Of a stretch of DNA of 64,000 bases, positions 57,445-64,000 are shown in pieces (the stretch's first letter is position 1; each line of letters opens with the position of its first letter). Origin of the DNA: Nonomuraea roseoviolacea subsp. carminata (GTDB lineage: Bacteria; Actinomycetota; Actinomycetes; Streptosporangiales; Streptosporangiaceae); assembly GCF_024172185.1 (NCBI RefSeq), contig NZ_JAMZEC010000001.1:8035001-8099000 (forward strand), written 5' to 3'. The position numbers were made by a program, and so were the translations under genes. The notes under the pieces were generated by a model that ran no database searches, was not told the origin of the DNA, and saw nothing but the letters and a program-made list of their open reading frames with translations.

Positions 57445-58224
57445 TCATGGAGGACCGAGCACCGGCGGGCTGATGAGGGCGCGGGCGGCGTCGGCGAAGT
57501 AGCGCTCGGAGGCGCGCTCCTCGCCCGCGTCCCCCTCGGAGGCACCTCCCTCGGAGGCGTGCGGCCCGGACACGTCCGGCTCGGGGGAGTCGGGCTCGGG
57601 CGCGTCGGGTCCGGACGCGCCGGGTTCGGGGGCGACGGGTTCGGGGGCGACGGGTTCGGGGGCGACGGGTTCTGGGGCCGCGCCGATCAGGCCCAGGACC
57701 ACCCCCTGGCTGAGGCCGACGAGCAGGCCCCGCAGGGCCGTGGCCAGGCGTCGCGCCTGACGCGGGGTGAGCGCGGCCCCGTCGTGGACGCGGCCGGTGA
57801 ACAGCGCGGTCAGCCGCTCCTCGTGGGCCCGTACGGAGGCGGCGAACCTGGGCCCCAGCCCGGGGTCACGCAGCGCCATGTCCTGCACGCTGATCTCGAA
57901 CGACAGGTGCCGCCGCGCGTCGGGGTCGTCGCACAGACGGCGGTAGTGGCGGGCGAAGGCGCCGACCGCGTCCGCCAGGCCGAGCTCCGGCGGGACTGCC
58001 TGCTCCAGGTCCTCGTAGTGGGGGCCCAGGTAGTCGGCGAGCAGCGCGATCAGCAGTCCGTTCTTGCTGCCGAACAGCGAGTAGACGGCGCCGGTCGTCA
58101 GGCCCGCCAGCTCGGCGATCTCCTCCAGCCTGGCCCGGTGGCCGTCCCTGGCGACGATCCGGCGCGCGGAGTCCAGCAGCGCCCGCCGGTTGCGCTCCTT
58201 GGCCTCCGCCCTCGACACTCTCAT
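57445..58224 (-). CDS. TetR/AcrR-family regulator with repetitive C-terminal tail
   Basis: This 259-residue protein has a helix-turn-helix near residues 10-55 (SARRIVARDGHRARLEEIAE, LTTGAVYSLFGSKNGLLIAL). Its helical ligand domain ends around residue 185. The rest is a low-complexity tail of APEPV repeats followed by acidic Ser/Gly sequence, outside the TetR fold. It is divergent from the mycothiol/DinB-like gene at 58277, with an AT-rich palindrome between, and is convergent with the adenylate-forming enzyme gene. Confidence 0.88.
   Translation of the reverse strand: MRVSRAEAKERNRRALLDSARRIVARDGHRARLEEIAELAGLTTGAVYSLFGSKNGLLIALLADYLGPHYEDLEQAVPPELGLADAVGAFARHYRRLCDDPDARRHLSFEISVQDMALRDPGLGPRFAASVRAHEERLTALFTGRVHDGAALTPRQARRLATALRGLLVGLSQGVVLGLIGAAPEPVAPEPVAPEPVAPEPGASGPDAPEPDSPEPDVSGPHASEGGASEGDAGEERASERYFADAARALISPPVLGPP
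57621..57680 (-). repeat. 15-bp coding repeat (APEPV) in TetR tail
   Basis: CGGGTTCGGGGGCGA occurs at 57621, 57636, 57651 and (one change) 57666. It encodes successive APEPV units on the minus strand. Confidence 0.85.
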
Positions 58225-58233
58225 AATCCTATT

Positions 58234-58244
58234 ATTACCGTAAT
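58234..58244. promoter_or_regulatory. AT-rich palindrome ATTACCGTAAT
   Basis: This perfect 11-bp palindrome is in the 52-bp divergent gap between the tetR gene and the DinB-like gene, within a run of AT-rich TTATTA sequence. It is a likely TetR operator overlapping both promoters. Confidence 0.6.
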
Positions 58245-58276
58245 CTCGTTATTAATCCGGCCATAGGAGCACCACC

Positions 58277-58894
58277 ATGGACGTCGCCGCCGCCATCGCC
58301 GCCGAACGCCGGGAACTGGCGGACCTGCTGGAAGATCTCCCGCCCGCGCTGTGGGAGGCGCCCAGCCTGTGCGCCGGCTGGCGGGTGCGGGAGGTCGCTG
58401 CGCACATGTCGCTGGGCTTCCGCCTCTCACTTCCCCGGATGGCCCTCGAACTCGTCAAGGCGCGCGGTGGCATGAACCGGATGACCGACCGGCGGGCCCG
58501 CCGGGACGCCGCCGCCATGTCCGCGGCCGAGCTGGTCGCCGCGATCCGCGACAACGCGCACCACCCCTGGCGGCCGCCGGTCGGCGGGCTCCCGGCCGCG
58601 CTCGGCCACGACGTGGTCCACGGGCTCGACATCACCGTCGGCGCCGGGATCGATCGCCGGGTCCCCGAGGAGCGCGTACGCCTGCTGCTGGAGCAGGTCA
58701 CCCCGCGCGGCGCGCGGTTCTTCGGCGCCGACCTGAGCGGCGTGCAGCTGCGCGCCGACGACCTCGACTGGACCTTCGGCGCCGGCGCGCCCGTGACCGG
58801 CGCCGCCCAGGACCTCCTGCTCGTCGCCTACGGCCGCAGACTCCCGCCGGGACGCCTGCGCGGCGAGGCGAGCGACCGCTACGCCACCGCGTGA
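58277..58894 (+). CDS. Maleylpyruvate isomerase/mycothiol-dependent DinB-superfamily protein
   Basis: This 205-residue protein has the N-terminal four-helix bundle of the mycothiol-dependent maleylpyruvate isomerase group (ADLLEDLPPALWEAPSLCAG, WRVREVAAHMSLGFRLSLPR). HDVVHGLDITVGAGIDRRVP carries metal-ligand His and Asp, and a C-terminal SCP2-like part has FFGADLSGVQLRADDLDWTF. It may use mycothiol for isomerisation or detoxification. Its last codons (SDRYATA and stop) are the first copy of a 23-bp tandem repeat. It is likely controlled by the divergent TetR. Confidence 0.88.
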   Translation: MDVAAAIAAERRELADLLEDLPPALWEAPSLCAGWRVREVAAHMSLGFRLSLPRMALELVKARGGMNRMTDRRARRDAAAMSAAELVAAIRDNAHHPWRPPVGGLPAALGHDVVHGLDITVGAGIDRRVPEERVRLLLEQVTPRGARFFGADLSGVQLRADDLDWTFGAGAPVTGAAQDLLLVAYGRRLPPGRLRGEASDRYATA

Positions 58895-58985
58895 GTGACC
58901 ACTACGCCACCGCGTGAGCGACCGCCACGCCGCCGCGTGAGTGACCGCCACGCCGCCGCGTGAGTGACCGCTGCGCCACCGCATT
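58871..58985 (+). repeat. Five-unit 23-bp tandem array spanning a stop codon
   Basis: Units of AGYGACCGCYACGCCRCCG plus CGTG start at 58871, 58894, 58917, 58940 and 58963. The first unit encodes the last codons of the preceding protein, and each later unit repeats those codons and the TGA in a shifted frame. Confidence 0.88.
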
Positions 58986-59063
58986 AGCGACCGCCCTCAC
59001 CAGCGCGCGGACCGCGCCGCAGCCGGCCCGCGCGGGTCCGTGCTTCGCGCCGGCCGCGCGAAC

Positions 59064-59135
59064 TGCTCCGGCCGTGCGGAGTGCTCCGGCCGCGCGGAGT
59101 GCTCCGGCCGTGCGGAGTGCTCCGGCCGTGCGGCC
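59064..59135. repeat. Four-unit 18-bp intergenic tandem array
   Basis: TGCTCCGGCCGTGCGGAG recurs at 59064, 59082, 59100 and 59118. It fills the space just beyond the stop of the WGR/propeller gene (minus strand). Confidence 0.8.
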
Positions 59136-59143
59136 GGCGTGGG

Positions 59144-60556
59144 TCACACGAGGCGGCGGATCTCGCCGTACGCCCGGTAGAAGCCGCCGCGCCCGGACCG
59201 GCGCACGCCGTCCACGACGTACCGGGCGCCCGCCTCCCGGATCTCCCGGGGGAACTGGACGTTCCAGTCCTCGTACCCGGGAGTGGCCACCCGCACCCGC
59301 AGCCGGTCGCCCTCCCGCACGCACTCCACCAGCACGCCGCCGCTCGCCTCGGTGGTGGTCTCGACGACGACCGACGGCTCGACCGGGGCGAGCGTGGCCG
59401 CGGCCTTGACGTCCACCGGCCGCGGAACCGTGCCCTCGCGGGCCGCCGCGATGGCCGCCGGGCTCGCGTCGATGCAGGCCAGCGTGCCGTCGGTGGTGAC
59501 GATGTAGAGGCGGTCGTCGAGGAACTGCATGGACAGGGCGGAACCGCAGCCGGTGCCGAGCTTCCACAGCCGCTCGCCGGAGGCGTCGAAGCAGTACACC
59601 GAGGAGTGGTTGTCGCCGGCGAAGACGTGCCGGCCGTCGGGGGAGGTGGCGCAGGAGTAGACGTAGCCGTCGCACCGGTACACGGCCTCGGTGCGGCCGT
59701 CGCCCTTGGCCAGCCGGTAGACGGCCCTTCCGGCGGTGCCCGCGTACACCGAGTGCCGCTCCTGCCAGCCGAACAGCACGTCGTCGGCCTCCTTGTTCTC
59801 CCACACCAGGGAGCCGTCGGAGGCGTCGTAGCGGGCGACGCCGTTGGAGTGGCCGTGGTAGACGGCGTCGTGGTCGCACCGGACCATCCAGGCGGCGCCG
59901 CCGCGGCCGGTGCGCGCCCACTGGAACTCGTCCTCGTAGTCGATCGTGGTGATGCGCCCGTCGCGGTCGGAGACGCCGAGGATGCCGTCGCGGATGTCCA
60001 GCCAGTAGATGTCCACGTCGGCGGCGATCTCGTACGCCGAGCGCGGCACCTTGCCGCTGAGGTCGTAGACGCGGCCGTCGTCACACCCGGCGTAGATCCA
60101 GAAGTCGTCGGCGACGATGCACTTGACGCCGTCGGGCAGGCGGAAGCGGTTGGTGACGGCGCCGGAGTGGGCGACGGTGTAGACGTCGCCGCGCTGGTTG
60201 CCGACCCAGCAGCGCTCGGCGTCCACGAAGACGCCGAACGCGGCGGCGCCGCTGGCGAAGCGCCACAGCACCGGCGCCTGCCGGGCGGTGGAGCGGCTGC
60301 TGGTGACCGACCGGCGGGTGATCGCCCGGCGCTGCCGCACCCCGCGCACGGCCGGCGCGTACCCCTTGCGGGTCTTCTCGCCGATCTTCTTGTCGGCCGC
60401 CGCCCGCGCCTTGGCCTCCGTCGGGAAGGCGGTGACCTTGGTCTGGCCGGCCTCGCCGATGCGTCCGTACGTGATCGTCACCTGGGTGCCGGAGACCGTC
60501 ACCTCGTAGAACTTGTGCGATCCGCCGTCGTCCTCCGACAGCTCCAGGTACGTCAT
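59144..60556 (-). CDS. WGR-domain protein fused to a beta-propeller
   Basis: This 470-residue protein begins with a WGR-type domain (SHKFYEVTVSGTQVTITYGR and IGEAGQTKVTAFPTEAKARA). A beta-propeller of seven or so WD40/PQQ-like blades follows (for example RCWVGNQRGDVYTVAHSGAV, SCATSPDGRHVFAGDNHSSV, LYIVTTDGTLACIDAS). A small C-terminal domain ends RAYGEIRRLV. WGR domains occur with nucleic-acid or ADP-ribose chemistry (PARP, MolR), but here no catalytic part is seen, so the protein may be a binding or regulatory scaffold. There is no signal peptide. GGAGAG precedes ATG 60556. It is a single-gene transcript. Confidence 0.85.
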   Translation of the reverse strand: MTYLELSEDDGGSHKFYEVTVSGTQVTITYGRIGEAGQTKVTAFPTEAKARAAADKKIGEKTRKGYAPAVRGVRQRRAITRRSVTSSRSTARQAPVLWRFASGAAAFGVFVDAERCWVGNQRGDVYTVAHSGAVTNRFRLPDGVKCIVADDFWIYAGCDDGRVYDLSGKVPRSAYEIAADVDIYWLDIRDGILGVSDRDGRITTIDYEDEFQWARTGRGGAAWMVRCDHDAVYHGHSNGVARYDASDGSLVWENKEADDVLFGWQERHSVYAGTAGRAVYRLAKGDGRTEAVYRCDGYVYSCATSPDGRHVFAGDNHSSVYCFDASGERLWKLGTGCGSALSMQFLDDRLYIVTTDGTLACIDASPAAIAAAREGTVPRPVDVKAAATLAPVEPSVVVETTTEASGGVLVECVREGDRLRVRVATPGYEDWNVQFPREIREAGARYVVDGVRRSGRGGFYRAYGEIRRLV

Positions 60557-60635
60557 GTCCGCTCTCTCCGCCCTCGGGGTGATCAACTGCCCGGGAGACT
60601 AGAGGACCACGGCGACAAATCATGATCTGTCCTGT

Positions 60636-61256
60636 TCAGCGGGTCTTCCACGGCCCTCGGCCGGCGACGTCCAGCGCCACCAACAGGACCGCCAGGGCGG
60701 CCGTCCAGCCGTGGTGCACGGTCTCCCAGGCCGGCTCGCGCGGGTAGAGCCACGGCCAGTACGGCCCGCGCAGGACCAGCGTGACCGCGAACACCGCCAG
60801 CAGGCCGCCCATCCCGGCCAGCGCCGCGGCCCTGCCCTCGTACCGGCGCGCGGCGACCGTGGCCGCCAGCAGACCGGCCACGACGCACGCCGCGGCCTCC
60901 ACCGCGATCCCCGGCACCGGCAGGACACCCCCGGCGGGGAGCCGCGCCACCGCGATCGCGCACGCGGCCGCCCAGCACGCCCCGGCGGTCAGGGCGCCGG
61001 CCGCGCAGCGGATCCGGTGACGCAGCACGCGGGGGACCGGGCTCGCGGCGGTGCTCGCGGCCATCTCGTCGAGGACGGTGAAGCCCGCGGCGGCGCCCAG
61101 CAGCGGTCCGGCCATCCTGAGCAGGGTCAGGGCGGTGCCGGAACCCAGCGGGGAGCCCGCGTCGAGCACGCTGACCAGCACCACGACCAGGAGGCCGGAG
61201 ACGAGCACGGGGATCCAGTCGACGGCCCGCGCCACCGGCCCGATGAGGCGGATCAC
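60636..61256 (-). CDS. Multi-pass membrane protein, ABC exporter-associated
   Basis: This 206-residue protein has about six hydrophobic helices (WIPVLVSGLLVVVLVSVLDA, GALTAGACWAAACAIAVARL, GLLAVFAVTLVLRGPYWPWL) and little soluble sequence. GTG 61256 overlaps the stop of the larger membrane gene (GTGA). It is the last gene of the four-gene ABC operon and probably part of its membrane complex; I do not recognise a named family. Confidence 0.75.
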   Translation of the reverse strand: MIRLIGPVARAVDWIPVLVSGLLVVVLVSVLDAGSPLGSGTALTLLRMAGPLLGAAAGFTVLDEMAASTAASPVPRVLRHRIRCAAGALTAGACWAAACAIAVARLPAGGVLPVPGIAVEAAACVVAGLLAATVAARRYEGRAAALAGMGGLLAVFAVTLVLRGPYWPWLYPREPAWETVHHGWTAALAVLLVALDVAGRGPWKTR

Positions 61257-62977
61257 CCGCACGGCCGCCCCCTCACGGGCCCGGCGGCCGTCTCGGGGCG
61301 CTTGGGCGCCGGGGTCGCCTCCGGGCGCAGCCCGAGCAGCGGCAGCGCCTGCTCGATGCCGGTGCGCGGGTCCATCAGCGTGTCCCAGTGCGCCCAGACG
61401 CGTGCCCGCGCGCCGGGCGAGGCCAGCAGCCGCCTGGCGTACCCCACCTCGGCCGAGCCGTAGCCGACGCCGAGGGGGAAGGGCCCCGCGGCGTAGGAGG
61501 AGCCGCCGATCTGGACCAGCCGGTCCTGCGGCAGCGCGGGCGGGACGACCTGTCCGAGCAGCCAGAGCGCCACGACCGTGCGCGCCTGGCCGCGGGCGTC
61601 GCAGCCCTCGCCCCCCGAGGTGTTCCCCCGCCGCAGCCCTGTCACCAGGTCGATCAGGCCGGCGGCGAGGAGCGCGCGGTGGTCCTCTCCGGTGCCGCCG
61701 CGGCCCCACACCATGAACGCCCTGACGGACGGCGCGTCGTCGTCCTCGTACGTCGCCCAGCTCTCGGCCCACTGCCGCACGACCGGCAGGCGGTCGCGCC
61801 GCCACGGGGGCAGCGCCTCCGCGACCGGTCCGGCAGCCGCGGCCCACAACGGGATCCACGGCTCGTAGCCCGGGAAGGCGCAGTACGTGAGGAGCCCGCG
61901 CCGCTCGCACCGCCGGCTCCCCGGGGCCAGGTAGTGGTCGCGCACCCAGGCGGGCAGCCGCTCCGGCCGGGCGGCCGCGGCGAAGCGCAGGGCGTTGACC
62001 TCGGCGCCGGGGGCCCGCGCCGTGGCGACGGCCCCGGCGGGCACCGCCACCGCCGCGGCGGCCACCGCCGCGACCACCCGCGCCGGACGCGGTCCGTGCC
62101 GCAGCAGCGCCAGCGCGCCCATCAGCGCGACCGCCGCCACCAGGTAGACCACGTGCAGCCCCGACGGCCGGCCGGGCCAGTCGGGGCCGTGGAACAGCAC
62201 GACCGGCAGGAACCAGCCGCCGTAGCCGCTCTGGTTGCCGTCGAGGTACGTGAACGCGCCCACCACGAACACCGCCAGCGGCGCCGCGACCGCCCACCGG
62301 ACCCAGCGCGCCAGCACCGCGCCCAGGGCGGCGGCGAACGGCACCGCCAGGACCCCGGCCACCGCCTCGAACGGGTCCAGCCTCCCGGCCACCGGCCCCA
62401 TGAACGCGCGGATCACCAGGTAGAGCGCCATCACCAGGGCCGCGATGCCGGTACCGGCGGCCACGACCGCGGCGACGGCGGCCGAGGTGCGCGACGCGGC
62501 GCGGCCGGGCAGCGCGGCCAGCGCCTCCGGCACGCTCCGGCGCCGGTCGCGGGCGACGGCGAGGTGGGCGGACAGCAGCCCCGCCGCGGCGAGCAGCAGC
62601 ATGGCCCCCGACATGCTCACCGGATCGATCGTCAGGTCCGGCAGCCACTCCCACACGGCCACCAGCCGCAGCACCAGGCAGAGGACGGCCGCGCCCCACA
62701 GGAGGGGGCTGCGCAGCGCCCTGCGCAGCTCGAAGACGAACAACGCCGCCGCGCCCGGCCACCCCCCGGCCGCTCCTCCTGCGCCCGGCGGCCTCCTGGC
62801 CGTCTCTCCTCCGCCAGGCTGCCTCCTGGCCGCGTCTCCTGCGTCCGGCCATCTTCTGGCCGTCCCTTCTCCGGCCGGCCACCTCCTGAGCGCCCCTCCT
62901 CTGACCGGTCGTTCCGTGGTCGACCCCTCTCGGCCCGGCCGTTCACGGCCCGGCCACACCATCCGGCGCCCGGTCAT
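61253..62977 (-). CDS. ABC-2-like membrane protein with repeat-rich N-terminus
   Basis: This 574-residue protein has a disordered N-terminus of 10-residue Arg/Gly/Pro repeats (about residues 12-70). ABC-2-type membrane segments follow (FVFELRRALRSPLLWGAAVL, then several helices to about residue 290, for example LVMALYLVIRAFMGPVAG). The C-terminal soluble domain of about 270 residues contains Cys residues (RRCERRGLLTYCAFPGYEPW). It would be the permease driven by the ATPase encoded next to it. ATGA overlap couples it to that ATPase. Confidence 0.75.
   Translation of the reverse strand: MTGRRMVWPGRERPGREGSTTERPVRGGALRRWPAGEGTARRWPDAGDAARRQPGGGETARRPPGAGGAAGGWPGAAALFVFELRRALRSPLLWGAAVLCLVLRLVAVWEWLPDLTIDPVSMSGAMLLLAAAGLLSAHLAVARDRRRSVPEALAALPGRAASRTSAAVAAVVAAGTGIAALVMALYLVIRAFMGPVAGRLDPFEAVAGVLAVPFAAALGAVLARWVRWAVAAPLAVFVVGAFTYLDGNQSGYGGWFLPVVLFHGPDWPGRPSGLHVVYLVAAVALMGALALLRHGPRPARVVAAVAAAAVAVPAGAVATARAPGAEVNALRFAAAARPERLPAWVRDHYLAPGSRRCERRGLLTYCAFPGYEPWIPLWAAAAGPVAEALPPWRRDRLPVVRQWAESWATYEDDDAPSVRAFMVWGRGGTGEDHRALLAAGLIDLVTGLRRGNTSGGEGCDARGQARTVVALWLLGQVVPPALPQDRLVQIGGSSYAAGPFPLGVGYGSAEVGYARRLLASPGARARVWAHWDTLMDPRTGIEQALPLLGLRPEATPAPKRPETAAGPVRGRPCG
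62761..62940 (-). repeat. 30-bp tandem array in the ABC membrane gene N-terminus
   Basis: Degenerate 30-bp units (core GCCTCCTGGCCG, plus strand) start at 62761, 62791, 62821, 62851 and 62881, with weaker units after. On the minus strand they encode 10-residue GGxTARRxPG repeats; all three frames are free of stops. Confidence 0.8.
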
Positions 62978-63831
62978 GCCACGGCCTCCGCCCGCGCGCC
63001 GAGCAGCAGCAGGTAGCCGTCCTCGATGGCGGGCTCGGCCGGGGCGGCGCCCGCGGGGCGCTCGCCGACGACGCGGTGACGGCCCTCGGCCGTCCGCCAC
63101 CGCAGCACGGCGCCGGTGGGCGGCTCGTCGCAGATCCACACCTTCCCGGCCGCGACCCCGGCCAGGCCGCGCGGCGTCCCGTCGAACACGACACCGCCGC
63201 CGGACATCACGACCACGTGGTCGCACAGGGCGGCCACGTCCTCGGTCTGGTGGGTGGACAGCAGCACGGTGCGGTCCTCGCCGAGCCGGGAGACCAGGGC
63301 GCGGAAGCGCATGCGCTGCTCGGGGTCGAGGCCCACGGTGGGTTCGTCGAGGACGAGCAGCTCGGGGTCGGCGAGCAGGGCCTGCGCCAGCGCCAGGCGT
63401 TGCCTCATGCCGCCCGAGAGCGTGCGCACCTTCGCGTGGGCGCGCCCGGCCAGGTCCGTCTCCTCCAGCACCCGGCGCACCTCGCGGTGGCGGCGCGCGC
63501 GGTCGGTCAGCTCCTTGAGGATCGCGACGTAGTCGAGCAGCTCGAAGACGGTGAAGCGCGGGTAGAAGCCGGGGTCCTGCGGCAGGTAGCCCAGGCGGCG
63601 GCGCAGCGCGGTGCGCTGCTCGCGCCGGGCCGGGTCCAGGCCCAGCGCGGTGATCCGGCCGCCGTCGGGGGCCAGGGTGGTGGCCAGGCAGCGCAGCAGG
63701 GTCGTCTTGCCCGCGCCGTTCGGGCCGAGCAGCCCGGTCACGCCGGGCCCGATGCTCAGGTCGGCGCGGTCGAGCACGGTGTTGCGTCCGAAGCGCTTGG
63801 TCAGCGCGCGGATCTCCACGGTGGCGTTCAC
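62974..63831 (-). CDS. ABC transporter ATP-binding protein
   Basis: This 285-residue ATPase has Walker A GLLGPNGAGKTTLLRCL near residue 33, Q-loop YLPQDPGFYPRFT, signature TLSGGMRQRLALAQALL, Walker B ELLVLDEPTVGLDPEQ and switch STHQTEDVAALC. A short C-terminal extension follows. It is of the DrrA/NatA export type and would power the neighbouring membrane proteins. GTG 63831 overlaps the stop of the gene before it. Confidence 0.95.
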   Translation of the reverse strand: MNATVEIRALTKRFGRNTVLDRADLSIGPGVTGLLGPNGAGKTTLLRCLATTLAPDGGRITALGLDPARREQRTALRRRLGYLPQDPGFYPRFTVFELLDYVAILKELTDRARRHREVRRVLEETDLAGRAHAKVRTLSGGMRQRLALAQALLADPELLVLDEPTVGLDPEQRMRFRALVSRLGEDRTVLLSTHQTEDVAALCDHVVVMSGGGVVFDGTPRGLAGVAAGKVWICDEPPTGAVLRWRTAEGRHRVVGERPAGAAPAEPAIEDGYLLLLGARAEAVA

Positions 63832-64000
63832 CGGCGTTCTCCCAGGGTGAGGCGGCGGTGCCGCAGGCGGACGAGGACGAGCAGGGCGAGCACGGCGCCG
63901 CCGTACAGGGGCTGTGACGCCGGATGGAACGGCAGGAACCGGTCGTGGAGCGCGCCGTCGCAGAGCAGCACCGCGGCGAACCACCCGGTGGTGAGCAGTG
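63828..64000 (-). CDS. Membrane protein, first gene of ABC operon (5' end outside window)
   Basis: The visible C-terminal 56 residues read LLTTGWFAAVLLCDGALHDR, then a hydrophobic helix LYGGAVLALLVLVRLRHRRL and a stop that overlaps the ATPase GTG (GTGA). It is hydrophobic and coupled to the ABC genes, so it is probably another membrane subunit. Confidence 0.65.
   Translation of the reverse strand, partial: LLTTGWFAAVLLCDGALHDRFLPFHPASQPLYGGAVLALLVLVRLRHRRLTLGERR

Overview
The window is chromosomal DNA of a high-GC, Gram-positive actinomycete. The evidence is the very GC-rich third codon positions, frequent GTG starts, ATGA and GTGA start/stop overlaps, secreted xylan enzymes with Pro-Thr linkers and CBM2 modules, a maleylpyruvate-isomerase/mycothiol-type protein, a CIRCE element in front of a lone groEL, and many TetR regulators. 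A member of the Streptosporangiales (Nonomuraea/Streptosporangium-like) is my inference; no rRNA, tRNA, phage, IS or CRISPR is visible. I recognise about 58 protein genes, two of them cut by the window edges, and one decayed gene.

Layout. 1-7.5 kb: small regulator/enzyme pairs (TetR/FAD monooxygenase, TetR/tautomerase, secreted hydrolase, NarL-type two-component pair, ArsR/quinone oxidoreductase). 7.5-16.3 kb: a stress-like block, with a translationally coupled P-type ATPase/MFS/DUF1269 operon divergent from a GH15 enzyme, then a class II amidotransferase, a small membrane protein and a second DUF1269 protein. 16.4-22.2 kb: TetR, a Cys-containing secreted protein and a xylan locus (CE1-CBM2 esterase divergent from GH10-CBM2 xylanase, three CGAAAGTTTCG-type boxes between them, and a decayed secreted-enzyme gene downstream). 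22.2-27.7 kb: one 1818-codon single-chain acetyl-CoA carboxylase-like gene. 27.8-33 kb: a peptidase-like gene with a membrane-anchored partner, a secreted hydrolase, and a SulP transporter with an ArsR regulator and a 71-residue protein.

33-43.5 kb holds the most coherent system: ten co-directional genes (GntR, solute-binding lipoprotein, two permeases, GH94-like phosphorylase, ROK kinase, SIS protein, SDR, FAD oxidoreductase, phosphotriesterase/lactonase-like hydrolase). Most are fused by 4-bp start/stop overlaps. They form a carbohydrate uptake and catabolic pathway whose substrate I cannot name; the ABC ATPase is absent and is presumably shared.

43.5-64 kb: regulator/enzyme pairs with unusually clear palindromic operators, a 1229-residue helical-repeat protein of unknown function, CIRCE-groEL, a lone adenylate-forming enzyme, a WGR/beta-propeller protein and an ABC exporter. 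This right-hand part carries a striking series of unrelated short tandem arrays (unit 14-42 bp). They sit on stop codons, gene junctions and protein termini, and simple gene annotation does not explain them.
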